Shown here: piece after piece, positions 18,982-28,672 of the stretch | How positions within the stretch are numbered: the stretch's first letter is position 1 | Layout: each line of letters starts with the position of its first letter | From: Paenibacillus peoriae KCTC 3763 | GTDB lineage: Bacteria > Bacillota > Bacilli > Paenibacillales > Paenibacillaceae | DNA length: 64,000 bases | Direction of reading: 5' to 3' | NCBI RefSeq assembly: GCF_000236805.1 | Contig: NZ_AGFX01000011.1 | Location: forward strand, 1 to 64,000 | Made by a program: the position numbers and the translations under genes | Notes under the pieces: generated by a model | Database searches by the model: none | What the model saw: the letters and a program-made list of their open reading frames with translations, nothing else | Told to the model about the DNA's origin: nothing

Positions 18982-19005
18982 TTAGTGTCCAAGTTCATTA
19001 GGGGG
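18982..19005. repeat. Right terminal inverted repeat of the second IS3 element
   Basis: TTAGTGTCCAAG...TTAGGGGG pairs with the left end at 17667-17687. It lies about 45 nt upstream of the OrfA start on the minus strand. Confidence 0.7.
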
Positions 19006-19277
19006 CTAAAGAGAGAACAACAAGGATTTATTTAGGGAAAAATGCAGTATAGGAAGTGATTGTTGTAATTAAATAACCATAATAACTTCTGGACTACTAA
19101 TTATACAAAGCAATTTCTAAATGAATGCATATATATCACATTCATACCAATACCAACATATTCATGCGCTGGATCTCACATGTCCTATGCTCTAATGCTT
19201 TTTTTTATTTTGATAGAGTCTAAAGACTCAACAAATGTTATTTTGTGGTACTATATTCTTAGAAAGGGAGGATTATT

Positions 19278-20168
19278 ATGCTAAAAAAGCCAAAAAGGTT
19301 TAACGCTTATCAGATTGACATGCATTATATAATTCAAAACAGACATGCTACCGATGCAATTAAATGGGACTCTGACATTATTCAGCAAATCTTTGATCAC
19401 ATTTTTTCGCTGTCTGTAGAAACAAGGACAAGGCGCTATAATGATTCATGGCTCATGTATATGGATCACCTTGATTCTGATCAACATTACATATTTGGCC
19501 GCTTTTTATCTGCTGACTACGGAACAACCGGAGAATTATTACATGCAGATCAGTTAACGCTTCGCCCTAATCCTAAATTACTGCGTGAAGGAGAAACAGA
19601 ATCTACTTATTTTATTATAAAAAAAGCTGATGGTTTATTACTTCTCCAGAGTAACTTAAAACTTAACAGGCCAAAATTTGAAGAATACATTGAACAACTT
19701 GGTCAACAAGTAATCCGAAACAATACATTAACGTTTATACAGATTTGTACGCTTGTGGAAAATAACTTTTTTGAGAGTATACAACAATTAAACACGGTGC
19801 ACAAAGTTACTATTGAGGTGTCTAAGACAGAGTTAGCAGCTGATGAAAATGTGGCTATACGTGCACTGCAAAATGACATTGAAGAAATCAGTGCTACTGA
19901 TGTAAAGTTGGAATTCAAAGCTAAATATCAACGGCAAGGCATGATAGGCGTGTTGCCTATGATCAAAAAATATAAAGATCAGCAAGGCGTCACTAAAATT
20001 GTTGTAAGAGGTAAATTGGCTGGGGCTGAAAAAGTAATTAAACTAGATGAATCTCAAGAGCATTATAAAAAAAGGGTTGAGGTTGATCGTAATAACCAAC
20101 CTATGATGACCTCTGTAGAAAATGTTCTGCGGGAAGTAGCAGAACAAAGAAGAATATTGAGGGGATGA
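19278..20168 (+). CDS. Uncharacterised soluble protein of a two-gene island module
   Basis: A 296-residue protein I do not recognise. It starts MLKKPKRFNAYQIDMHYIIQ, is mixed alpha/beta and charged, and has no signal peptide or membrane segment. Conspicuous stretches are GRFLSADYGTTGELLHADQ and TYFIIKKADGLLLLQSN, and a C-terminal half with KYQRQGMIGVLPMIKKYKD. AAAGGGAGG lies 7 nt before ATG 19278. The next gene starts 6 nt after its stop and encodes a four-helix membrane protein. A soluble partner plus a small membrane protein inside a defence/transposon island is a layout shared by several abortive-infection systems. That analogy is inference only. Confidence 0.75.
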   Translation: MLKKPKRFNAYQIDMHYIIQNRHATDAIKWDSDIIQQIFDHIFSLSVETRTRRYNDSWLMYMDHLDSDQHYIFGRFLSADYGTTGELLHADQLTLRPNPKLLREGETESTYFIIKKADGLLLLQSNLKLNRPKFEEYIEQLGQQVIRNNTLTFIQICTLVENNFFESIQQLNTVHKVTIEVSKTELAADENVAIRALQNDIEEISATDVKLEFKAKYQRQGMIGVLPMIKKYKDQQGVTKIVVRGKLAGAEKVIKLDESQEHYKKRVEVDRNNQPMMTSVENVLREVAEQRRILRG

Positions 20169-20174
20169 TAAGTC

Positions 20175-20741
20175 ATGCTAAGGGGCGTAATGAGGTTTCT
20201 AAAAGCCAACAATTTCCCATGGGTTACTTTTAAGAAATACTGGAGAAATTCTTCTCGCTCTGAACTTATTGTCGATGTGCTTGTTCCATTTTTGATGTCA
20301 TCGCTATTATTACTTTTTACATCTGAATATGTTACAAACTTTAAAGATTTAGTTGACAAGTTTCAGCAACTAAGTGGTCAAGTAATTGCTGCTATTTCAA
20401 TATTAGCTGGTTTTAATATTGCTAGTATTACAATCATTTCTACCGCAGGAAACTCCATGGAGAGATTAAGGAACACTCGAAGCTCTCCAGGGGCATTATC
20501 TGTCTATGAGATATTAATTGTTTTTTTCACTTGGGCTGTAATAATTCAACTAATTGTTGTGTTGATTAGTATTCTACTATTTTATGTAGGTTCATTGGTG
20601 CCATTAAAATTTAGTAGCATTTCAATACCTCTATGGGGCTGGATAAGTGCTACCCTGTGGCTTACATTAACTATTCATTCAGTTTTTATATCAATTAGAA
20701 ATATGAAGACTTTATTTCATTACGTCACATATAATCCATAG
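20175..20741 (+). CDS. Four-helix integral membrane protein, partner of the preceding gene
   Basis: A 188-residue membrane protein of unknown family. After a basic N-terminal ~30 residues (LKANNFPWVTFKKYWRNS) hydrophobic segments follow at ~32-50 (VLVPFLMSSLLLLFTS), ~65-88 (VIAAISILAGFNIASITII), ~108-135 (ILIVFFTWAVIIQLIVVLIS) and ~146-166 (IPLWGWISATLWLTL). ATG 20175 has GAGGGG 10 nt upstream and the gap to the previous stop is 6 nt, so the two are co-translated. If the pair is a defence module this would be the membrane effector. Nothing in the sequence proves that. Confidence 0.72.
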   Translation: MLRGVMRFLKANNFPWVTFKKYWRNSSRSELIVDVLVPFLMSSLLLLFTSEYVTNFKDLVDKFQQLSGQVIAAISILAGFNIASITIISTAGNSMERLRNTRSSPGALSVYEILIVFFTWAVIIQLIVVLISILLFYVGSLVPLKFSSISIPLWGWISATLWLTLTIHSVFISIRNMKTLFHYVTYNP

Positions 20742-21049
20742 AGCGTCTGAGTTGCTATTGTGTGTAGAGAAGAAGTTAATGAATATTAGGACTTGAAGGA
20801 TAATGGATATGAGATAAATTGGGGTATTCATATTTTTGATAGCGGATCCCTTATTTAGGGATTATTGTTTATATTTTCATTAGAGAAATAAGTATATAAT
20901 GCTATTTAAAAAGGCTCCTATTTATCATTGTGGAAGTTGCTATAGTAGTTTTCTTCAAAGCAATGGATCATAGGGATGAAGCTGTAACAATTTGATAGTA
21001 AAAAAGTACATTCCAGTATATGGGGGGAGGATCCCAGTTCTCAAGCGAC

Positions 21050-21115
21050 TTAAACGATCATATTCCCTTCATCTTCAATCAACTGAAATAAAGACTTATC
21101 GTATTTTTCACTCAT
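21050..21115 (-). CDS. Very short ORF (21 residues), remnant or small peptide
   Basis: The minus strand encodes MSEKYDKSLFQLIEDEGNMIV and stops. GAGG stands 7 nt before the ATG, and the palindrome at 21127-21146 overlies its upstream region, so signals for expression exist. It may equally be the 5' stub of a gene lost by deletion. No homologue is recognised. Confidence 0.25.
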   Translation of the reverse strand: MSEKYDKSLFQLIEDEGNMIV

Positions 21116-21126
21116 GTGAAAACCTC

Positions 21127-21146
21127 GAATAAAATTGATTTTATTC
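21127..21146. promoter_or_regulatory. Perfect palindrome, putative operator
   Basis: GAATAAAAT and ATTTTATTC form 9-bp arms separated by TG. It is 12 nt upstream of the 21-residue ORF on the minus strand and lacks a T tract, so an operator is more likely than a terminator. The nearby XRE protein is one candidate ligand. Confidence 0.45.
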
Positions 21147-21240
21147 TCGAGTACTCGCCTCTTGTTGTCCACTTTTCAATCTAATAGTACCATTTTATTG
21201 AAAGTAAAGATGTTAAGGAGTTTGGGGAAGTAAATAATAA

Positions 21241-21465
21241 CTAATCTTCTTCCATCTCAACCAGATCAATAATCTCACGAATATCTTCAATATTCATAGC
21301 ATCGGCGATTCTTTCAATATGATTAAAATTAATACTTTCACGTTTACCGGATTGAAGTTCACTTAGAGCAGCGTGTCGTACATCGGATAAACGTGATAGT
21401 TCTCTCAAGGAGATATTGTGTTTTCTCGTAATTTCGTTAATTTTCACAACTACTTTCTTTGCCAT
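21241..21465 (-). CDS. XRE (Cro/C1-type) HTH transcriptional regulator
   Basis: A 74-residue single-domain regulator. Its HTH reads ITRKHNISLRELSRLSDVRH, then AALSELQSGKRESINFNHIE, as in Cro/C1 family repressors of mobile elements and toxin-antitoxin loci. It has an acidic tail (LVEMEED). It is transcribed divergently from a small unknown gene, with palindromic sites in the shared 109-nt gap, so it likely autoregulates and controls its neighbour. It lies at the right edge of the accessory island. Confidence 0.87.
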   Translation of the reverse strand: MAKKVVVKINEITRKHNISLRELSRLSDVRHAALSELQSGKRESINFNHIERIADAMNIEDIREIIDLVEMEED

Positions 21466-21496
21466 TAGGGTTCCCGCCTTATTTTACAAATTTTTC

Positions 21497-21526
21497 TTGA
21501 CGATACGCATAAACGTAACATATAAT
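21497..21526 (+). promoter_or_regulatory. SigmaA-type promoter of the small gene at 21575
   Basis: -35 TTGACG at 21497-21502 and -10 TATAAT at 21521-21526, 18-nt spacer. The spacer contains the palindromic TACG-N6-CGTA. Predicted start is near 21533. Confidence 0.75.
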
Positions 21527-21539
21527 TTTTTGTAAAACT

Positions 21540-21557
21540 GGTACTCATATACGTACC
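21540..21557. promoter_or_regulatory. Palindrome, probable operator of the XRE regulator
   Basis: GGTAC-N8-GTACC lies just downstream of the predicted transcription start and upstream of the RBS, a typical repressor site. A related TACG-N6-CGTA at 21504-21517 sits between -35 and -10. Confidence 0.5.
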
Positions 21558-21574
21558 AAAAGGTGGGGAATATT

Positions 21575-21841
21575 TTGACTTCTCAGAGTGACATGGTAGC
21601 GGAGTATGAAAAGTTAGTAGAACTTGAAAAGCAATACACAGAGAGGATTCAAACTTGTATTAAATTACTTGGAGATGCGTTTAACATTATCGCTGCCAAA
21701 GCAGGAGCGTTGAGCATGGATGCAGTTAAGGAAGCTGCTTATTATTTACACTCAACGGAGATTGAACTAAACCATGTATTGTACTATATCCGTTTAGAGA
21801 AAAGTATTTTAACTAATCAGTTAGAAATTGAAACAAAATGA
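21575..21841 (+). CDS. Small helical protein of unknown function
   Basis: An 88-residue protein, mostly helical and with heptad-like spacing: DMVAEYEKLVELEKQYTERI, TCIKLLGDAFNIIAAKAGAL, EAAYYLHSTEIELNHVLYYI. No signal peptide. TTG 21575 is preferred because AGGTGGGG lies 6 nt upstream; the in-frame GTG at 21563 is inside that RBS. It is divergent from the XRE gene and has a good promoter. Function unknown; a phage- or island-borne accessory protein is the most I can say. Confidence 0.65.
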   Translation: MTSQSDMVAEYEKLVELEKQYTERIQTCIKLLGDAFNIIAAKAGALSMDAVKEAAYYLHSTEIELNHVLYYIRLEKSILTNQLEIETK

Positions 21842-22250
21842 AGCAAACCCAAACATAGCAGCGGAGGGGACGGAATCGTTCTGGAGAAGCGATGCGTTCG
21901 CCTTTGAACCCGGATTTTACCATTAAAATATAATTCAAAAAAATCTGGGGGCAACAGCGATCGGAAGAATGATCCGTCTACGTAGCGGCCTTAGTTGCAC
22001 GTACTACCTCCTTAAAAAGCCAAACCCGACATGACCTTTCACGGTCTGATCGGGTTTTCTCATTTTCCCCCCCAATCCCCGCGCATAAATCTTCACTCCA
22101 ACCAAACACCAAACATACCGCCATCCAAATAGTTACGCCCACTCCCAACATCATGTATAGTAAAGTTATGGGAAATAAACATGAACCCGCATGTTATCTT
22201 GATCGCTTAACCGTACAATATGAAACATGGCAAAAACGAGGAGGAACGTG
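21842..22250. other. Intergenic region upstream of tldD
   Basis: About 410 nt without a gene. GC content rises here, marking the return to core-like DNA. It holds a terminator at 22022-22060. The stretch 21880-22010 is G-rich with short complementary blocks (GATCGGAAG, ATGATCCGTC) and may be a structured or repeated intergenic element. Only one copy is in this window, so I cannot call it a repeat. Confidence 0.35.
22022..22060 (+). terminator. Rho-independent terminator
   Basis: AAACCCGA at 22022-22029 pairs with TCGGGTTT at 22050-22057, with inner GACC/GGTC pairing, followed by TTCTCATTTT. It ends transcription from the small gene or beyond, 190 nt before tldD. Confidence 0.8.
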
Positions 22251-23645
22251 ATGATACATCCAATACAAATTCAGGATATGCTGCAAGCCGCGCTGGAGAC
22301 GGGTGGAGATTTTGCAGAGGTGTTCGTCGAGGATCGTACCAATGGACAGTTGGGGATGACCGGGGGAGTCGTGGATACGGCGCTGTCAGGCCGGGATTTT
22401 GGGATTGGCATTCGGATCATGAAGGAGCATTTCTCGGTGTATGCCTATACCAGCGACATGAGCGAACAGAGCCTGATTCGACTGGCAAAATCGGCCGCTA
22501 AGGCTATTCGCGGAGGTGGAGCGCTAGGTACACAACCGATTACACTCCATCCCCATGCTATCCCTAACCAACATCCGATTGCTATCATTCCTGATGGGTC
22601 ACAAAAGCGCGCCAAGATCGAGATGATGAGACGTGCGCATGAGGCGGCCAGCCAATACGATCCTTCCATCACGCAAACCTCCATTGGGATTAGCAACTCG
22701 ATCCAGAACGTACTGATCGCCAATAGCAATGGATTACTGGTGGAGGATACCCGCACGTATACACGCATGAGAATAAGCGCCATTGCGACCGCTGGGGAGC
22801 ATCGACAATCCGGTTTTCGCGGGCCGGGAGCGTATGCGGGGACTGAATTCCTGGAGAATCTGAATATCGAAGAAAATGCGAGACACGCCGCCCGTATTGC
22901 GTCCACGATGGTCAAAGCGAGTTATGCGCCTAGCGGCAGACTCCCCGTCGTGATTGAGAACGGCTTCGGCGGAGTCCTTTTTCACGAGGCGTGTGGACAC
23001 GGGCTGGAATCTACGGCGGTGGCCCATGGAACGTCCGTGTTCGCCAATAAGATCGGGCAGCAGGTGGCTTCACCGCTGGTCACGGCTGTGGATGACGGAA
23101 CGATTCCGAGCGCGTGGGGTTCGCTCAATATCGATGATGAAGGAGCGCCTACACAGCGCAACGTACTGATCGAGAACGGCATTTTAAAAGGATATCTGAT
23201 CGACCGGATGGGCTCGCGTCAGATGGGTATGCCTGCGACAGGGTCAGGGCGAAGACAATCCTATAAATTCGCGCCTGCATCCCGCATGAACAATACGTTT
23301 ATTGCGAATGGCGAGTCCACCCGTGAAGAAATCATTGCTAAGACGGAGTACGGGATCTATGCCAAATCGCTGGGCGGCGGTTCGGTGAATACTTCGACTA
23401 GCGATTTTAATTTTGCAGTTGAAGAGGCGTATATAATTCGCAACGGTAAAATTGCCGAGCCGGTCAAAGGGGCAACACTGATCGGCAAAGGGATTGAAAC
23501 CCTGCAAAATATTGATATGGTTGGCAACAATCTGGATCATGGTCAGGGCATGTGCGGCTCGGTCAGCGGAAGTCTTCCGGTCAACTGTGGACAGCCGACG
23601 ATTCGCGTGTCTGAAATGACCGTCGGCGGACGGAAGGGGGAATAA
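22251..23645 (+). CDS. tldD: Metalloprotease TldD
   Basis: A 464-residue TldD/PmbA family peptidase. The zinc site is visible as LFHEACGHGLES (HExxxH, residues ~246-251), with GxGFGGVLFHE before it and CGSVSGSLPVNCGQPTIRVS near the C terminus. With TldE it forms the heterodimeric protease that degrades unfolded peptides and, in producers of modified peptides, trims leader peptides. ATG 22251 has AGGAGG 6 nt upstream; upstream in-frame codons lack an RBS. tldE follows after 3 nt, so the subunits are co-translated. Confidence 0.95.
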   Translation: MIHPIQIQDMLQAALETGGDFAEVFVEDRTNGQLGMTGGVVDTALSGRDFGIGIRIMKEHFSVYAYTSDMSEQSLIRLAKSAAKAIRGGGALGTQPITLHPHAIPNQHPIAIIPDGSQKRAKIEMMRRAHEAASQYDPSITQTSIGISNSIQNVLIANSNGLLVEDTRTYTRMRISAIATAGEHRQSGFRGPGAYAGTEFLENLNIEENARHAARIASTMVKASYAPSGRLPVVIENGFGGVLFHEACGHGLESTAVAHGTSVFANKIGQQVASPLVTAVDDGTIPSAWGSLNIDDEGAPTQRNVLIENGILKGYLIDRMGSRQMGMPATGSGRRQSYKFAPASRMNNTFIANGESTREEIIAKTEYGIYAKSLGGGSVNTSTSDFNFAVEEAYIIRNGKIAEPVKGATLIGKGIETLQNIDMVGNNLDHGQGMCGSVSGSLPVNCGQPTIRVSEMTVGGRKGE

Positions 23646-23648
23646 GCG

Positions 23649-24992
23649 ATGAATATTCAGCAATTTCAGGAAGCGTTGTTCACGAAGGGGCGGGAAATCG
23701 GCTACGCGGATATGGAAATCTACTATGTGAATGGACGTTCTACCTCGGTAAAGGTGTTGAAGGGAGAAATTGACCAATATACAATCGTCGAAAACGGTGG
23801 ACTTTCCTTCCGGGGCGTCATTAACGGGAAAATGGGCTATGCCTCTACGGAGAAGCTGGAACCGGACGTGATCGACTTTTTATTGGAAGAAGCACGCAGC
23901 AATGCGGATATATTGGAGAGCGAGGAGCAGGATGAGCTGTTTGCAGGCTCTGAGAGCTACCCTGAGCAGCCTGCCTATACCGCTGAGCTGACCGACACGG
24001 CTCCCGAGATTCTTATCGAAGCGGCGCTAGAAATGGAGCGGACAGCGCTTGCCGCAGATCCACGGATTGTGATGGCTCGGCATTGCTCGGTCAGCATTCG
24101 TGAAAATGAGGTCCTGATTGTTAATACAAAGGGATTGCATTGCCATCGCCGCAAAAGCCTGGCGACCGCCTATGTATACGTCATCGCAAAAGAACATGAT
24201 GAGACCGTTACCGGGGGCTGGCATGATTATTCCCTGCGGAGTGTGGAAGATATCGATATTGCAGATGTGGCGCACAGGGCGGTACAAGAGGCTGTTTCCC
24301 GTCTGGGGGCTCACACGATTCAATCGGATAACTATCCGGTCATTTTCCGTCATGATGCAGCAGCGCAATTGCTGGCTGCGTATACGACGGTATTTTCAGC
24401 GGAGTCGGTGGATAAAGGCTTTTCGCGATTGGCTGGGAAACTGGGGCAAAAGGTGACAAGCAAGCACATCACGCTGATGGATGATCCGCTTATGAAGAAC
24501 GTTCCGGCAGGCAGTACGTTTGATGCCGAAGGCAGCGCAACGCGCCGTAACGAGATCATCAAGGGCGGGGAACTACGGACGTATTTCCATAACCGCAAGA
24601 CGGCTCGCAAGGCCGGGGTGCAGAGTACCTCCAATGCTTCCAAGGGCAGCTATAACGGAAAAATCGGTGTGTCATATCATAATCTGTATGTGGAACCAGG
24701 CACCTCTACGTTGGAGGATATGATTCGCAGGATGGATCGCGGGTTGATGATCGTTGAGCTGCAAGGACTGCATGCGGGAACAAATACGGCGTCCGGAAAT
24801 TTTTCGCTGGCTTGTCTGGGATACTGGATTGAGCAGGGGCAAGTGGTCAGAGCGGTCAATCAAATTACCGTATCTGGCAACTTCTTTGATGTGTTGCAGC
24901 AGGTAGAGGAGGTTGGCAATGATTTGCGTTTTACGGGAAGCTGCACTTCACCTTCACTCAAGCTGGCCTCACTCTCGATTTCAGGCTCCTAA
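23649..24992 (+). CDS. tldE: TldE/PmbA family protein, partner of TldD
   Basis: A 447-residue subunit. It shares the TldD fold: DMEIYYVNGRSTSVKVLKGE at the start, GLSFRGVINGKMGYASTEKL, and FSLACLGYWIEQGQVVRAVN near the end. It lacks the HExxxH zinc motif, as expected for TldE. GGAAGGGGGA precedes ATG 23649, 3 nt after the tldD stop. The pair acts together in the cytoplasm as a metalloprotease. No terminator is obvious after the gene. Confidence 0.93.
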   Translation: MNIQQFQEALFTKGREIGYADMEIYYVNGRSTSVKVLKGEIDQYTIVENGGLSFRGVINGKMGYASTEKLEPDVIDFLLEEARSNADILESEEQDELFAGSESYPEQPAYTAELTDTAPEILIEAALEMERTALAADPRIVMARHCSVSIRENEVLIVNTKGLHCHRRKSLATAYVYVIAKEHDETVTGGWHDYSLRSVEDIDIADVAHRAVQEAVSRLGAHTIQSDNYPVIFRHDAAAQLLAAYTTVFSAESVDKGFSRLAGKLGQKVTSKHITLMDDPLMKNVPAGSTFDAEGSATRRNEIIKGGELRTYFHNRKTARKAGVQSTSNASKGSYNGKIGVSYHNLYVEPGTSTLEDMIRRMDRGLMIVELQGLHAGTNTASGNFSLACLGYWIEQGQVVRAVNQITVSGNFFDVLQQVEEVGNDLRFTGSCTSPSLKLASLSISGS

Positions 24993-25124
24993 CACTGGAG
25001 AAATCTCCTTCTTTCCATATTTATAGTCTGATTCTGACGTTCCGATTGCCTGGTGATTACAGATGCCTGATGCTTCGGGGTATGGTAAAGTAGGAGAAAG
25101 GTTTTAAAAATATGAAAAAAAGGC

Positions 25125-25153
25125 TTGGTTACAGCACCGCGACAGGGTATTAT
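25125..25153 (+). promoter_or_regulatory. SigmaA-type promoter of thrC
   Basis: -35 TTGGTT at 25125-25130 and -10 TATTAT at 25148-25153 with a 17-nt spacer, 55 nt before the thrC start. No T-box or leader peptide is visible in the short leader. Confidence 0.6.
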
Positions 25154-25207
25154 AGACAATAATATATTCGAAAAAGGTTCGAATTGAATTTTTATTGGAG
25201 GATGTAT

Positions 25208-26599
25208 ATGAGATATATAAGCACTAGAGGTCGAGTAGAAGCCAAGGGATTTATTGATACCGTGCTCATGGGGTTAGCTGACGATGGCGGTTTGATGGTA
25301 CCGGAGCAGATTCCGGTGGTGCCTGTGGCTACACTGGAGAAATGGGCAACATTGAGCTACAGAGAGCTGCTGCTGGAAGTTTTTGCGCTGTATATCAATG
25401 ATGAAATTCCTCGTGAAGATTTGGAGCAGCTGGTGGAACGCAGTTATGCAAGCTTCCGTCACCCGGAAGTTACGCCAGTGAAGAAGATTAACGAATCCCT
25501 GTCTATTTTGGAGCTATTCCACGGGCCTACGTTTGCGTTCAAGGATGTGGCGCTGCAATTTATGGGTGAATTTTATTCCTATGTATCCAAAAAGCAGAAT
25601 GAGATCATTCACATTTTGGGCGCAACCTCAGGCGATACCGGAGCGGCAGCCATTCAGGGCGTGCGTGGCAAGGAAGGTATTAAAATCTGTATTTTGCATC
25701 CGCATCAGAAGGTGAGCAAGGTACAGGAACTGCAAATGACGACGGTTGACGATGAAAATGTACTGAATCTGTCTGTAAAAGGAAACTTTGACGATTGTCA
25801 AAAAGTCATCAAAGACCTGTTTGCAGATCTCGATTTCAAAGGCAAACATCATCTGCGTGCGATTAATTCGATTAACTTTGTGCGTATTTTGGCGCAGACG
25901 GTGTATTACTTCTATGCCTATTTCCGGGCCCAGGAGTCAGCGGGTACGAAGAAGATCAATGTCAGCGTGCCATCCGGCAACTTTGGCAATATTTTTTCCG
26001 GCTTTCTTGCGAAGAAAATGGGTCTGCCAATTCATAAGCTGATCATTGCAACGAATGAAAATAATATTTTGGAACGCTTCGTGAAGACAGGCGAATACAA
26101 GCCAGGTGATTTCAAAAGCACATACAGTCCTTCCATGGACATTCAAGTGGCAAGTAATTTCGAAAGATATCTGTACTACTTCCTCGGGGAAGATGCAGCA
26201 AAGGTATCTGAATACATGAACAACCTCAAAACCGAGGGGCGGATTGTGGTCAGTGCAGAGGATTTGCAACGGGTACAGCAGGATTTTGAAGCTCTCGGGG
26301 CTTCGAATGAGCAGTGTCTGGAGCTGATCAAAAAATACAAGGTCGAATACGATTATTTGCTGGACCCGCATACGGCTTGCGGCATTGCCGCATATGAGGC
26401 GTATAATGGCTCAGACGAAGTATGTGTGACCTTTGCGACTGCGCATCCGGCCAAATTCGATGAAGCCATCCGTCTGGTGGACATTCAGCAGGAGTTCCCG
26501 GCGCCAATTGAACAATTGTTCTCCAAGCCGCAGCACCAGCAGGTGGTAGAGCATGACGAGGCAGAAATCGTGCGTCAGCTTGAAGCCTTTTATGTGTAG
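25208..26599 (+). CDS. thrC: Threonine synthase
   Basis: A 463-residue PLP enzyme converting O-phosphohomoserine to threonine. It has the N-terminal YISTRGRVEAKGFIDTVLMG, the PLP-lysine region HGPTFAFKDVALQFMG, the phosphate-binding LGATSGDTGAAAIQG, and PSGNFGNIFSGFLAKKMGLP. This is the longer type of threonine synthase (about 460 residues). ATG 25208 has GGAGG 6 nt upstream; ATG 25202 and the longer frame start directly on or before the RBS. It is monocistronic with its own promoter and terminator. Confidence 0.95.
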   Translation: MRYISTRGRVEAKGFIDTVLMGLADDGGLMVPEQIPVVPVATLEKWATLSYRELLLEVFALYINDEIPREDLEQLVERSYASFRHPEVTPVKKINESLSILELFHGPTFAFKDVALQFMGEFYSYVSKKQNEIIHILGATSGDTGAAAIQGVRGKEGIKICILHPHQKVSKVQELQMTTVDDENVLNLSVKGNFDDCQKVIKDLFADLDFKGKHHLRAINSINFVRILAQTVYYFYAYFRAQESAGTKKINVSVPSGNFGNIFSGFLAKKMGLPIHKLIIATNENNILERFVKTGEYKPGDFKSTYSPSMDIQVASNFERYLYYFLGEDAAKVSEYMNNLKTEGRIVVSAEDLQRVQQDFEALGASNEQCLELIKKYKVEYDYLLDPHTACGIAAYEAYNGSDEVCVTFATAHPAKFDEAIRLVDIQQEFPAPIEQLFSKPQHQQVVEHDEAEIVRQLEAFYV

Positions 26600-26643
26600 A
26601 GGATCATTTCAGCAATGACGTACTATATCCCGATAGGATGAGG

Positions 26644-26678
26644 AAAAGAGGCTACGCCCTGTGCGCGGTCTCTTTTTG
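26644..26678 (+). terminator. Terminator after thrC
   Basis: AAAAGAG at 26644-26650 pairs with CTCTTTT at 26670-26676, with an inner GC-rich part (GC...GCGC) and a short T run. Confidence 0.6.
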
Positions 26679-28443
<1,765 letters not shown>

Positions 28444-28520
28444 GGCAACGGCAGCTCAGGACACAAGTAAGAGAAATAAGTGAGTACACGTATATTGAAT
28501 AAGCAAGCTAATAAAAAGAG

Positions 28521-28557
28521 AAGCTGAGTGTTCCTCGCGAGGACGCTCAGCTTTTAT
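28521..28557 (+). terminator. Terminator after gdhA
   Basis: AAGCTGAGTGTTCCTCG at 28521-28537 pairs, with G-U wobbles, with CGAGGACGCTCAGCTT, then TTATTTG. Confidence 0.88.
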
Positions 28558-28589
28558 TTGCCAAGAGACCCTTTATTTTTCTCAGGGAC

Positions 28590-28618
28590 TTGATTTATTT
28601 ATAAAGAGGATGTATATT
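28590..28618 (+). promoter_or_regulatory. SigmaA-type promoter of the marR-nitroreductase pair
   Basis: -35 TTGATT at 28590-28595 and -10 TATATT at 28613-28618, 17-nt spacer. Confidence 0.65.
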
Positions 28619-28620
28619 AC

Positions 28621-28647
28621 TTGATGGATCAATCATTGATGGGTCAA
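28621..28647. promoter_or_regulatory. Tandem operator, probable MarR autoregulatory site
   Basis: TTGATGGATCAA (28621-28632) and TTGATGGGTCAA (28636-28647) are two related palindromes 15 nt apart, placed directly downstream of the -10. Binding here would block transcription of marR and the nitroreductase gene. Confidence 0.6.
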
Positions 28648-28672
28648 AGATTGAATCGCGAAGCCCGGCGAC

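Larger units (their letters stand above)
17667..19005 (-). mobile_element. Second IS3-family element, decayed
   Basis: The element is bounded by imperfect inverted repeats: the left end starts CCCCCTAAGTTTGGACACTA at 17667, and the complement of the right end starts CCCCCTAATGAACTTGGACA, ending at 19005. Inside, on the minus strand, are an intact OrfA (18627-18938) and a frameshifted OrfB (about 17722-18640). An A6G slippery heptamer near the OrfA end fits the usual programmed -1 frameshift of this family. No clear target duplication is visible at the flanks (GGATTA and CTAAAG), consistent with rearrangement after insertion. Confidence 0.85.
20742..21240. other. Intergenic stretch with short ORF and palindrome
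   Basis: About 500 AT-rich nt. It contains a weak hairpin ATCCCT...AGGGAT at 20845-20862, a 21-codon minus-strand ORF at 21050-21115 and a perfect palindrome at 21127-21146. No larger gene is readable on either strand. It lies between the two-gene module and the XRE regulator. Confidence 0.4.

Noticed and set aside
17667-19005. Active second IS3 element
   Set aside because: OrfB needs at least three frameshift corrections, so no functional transposase is possible.
25080-25207. T-box or leader-peptide attenuator upstream of thrC
   Set aside because: The leader after the predicted promoter is only about 50 nt and lacks the T-box sequence and a terminator.
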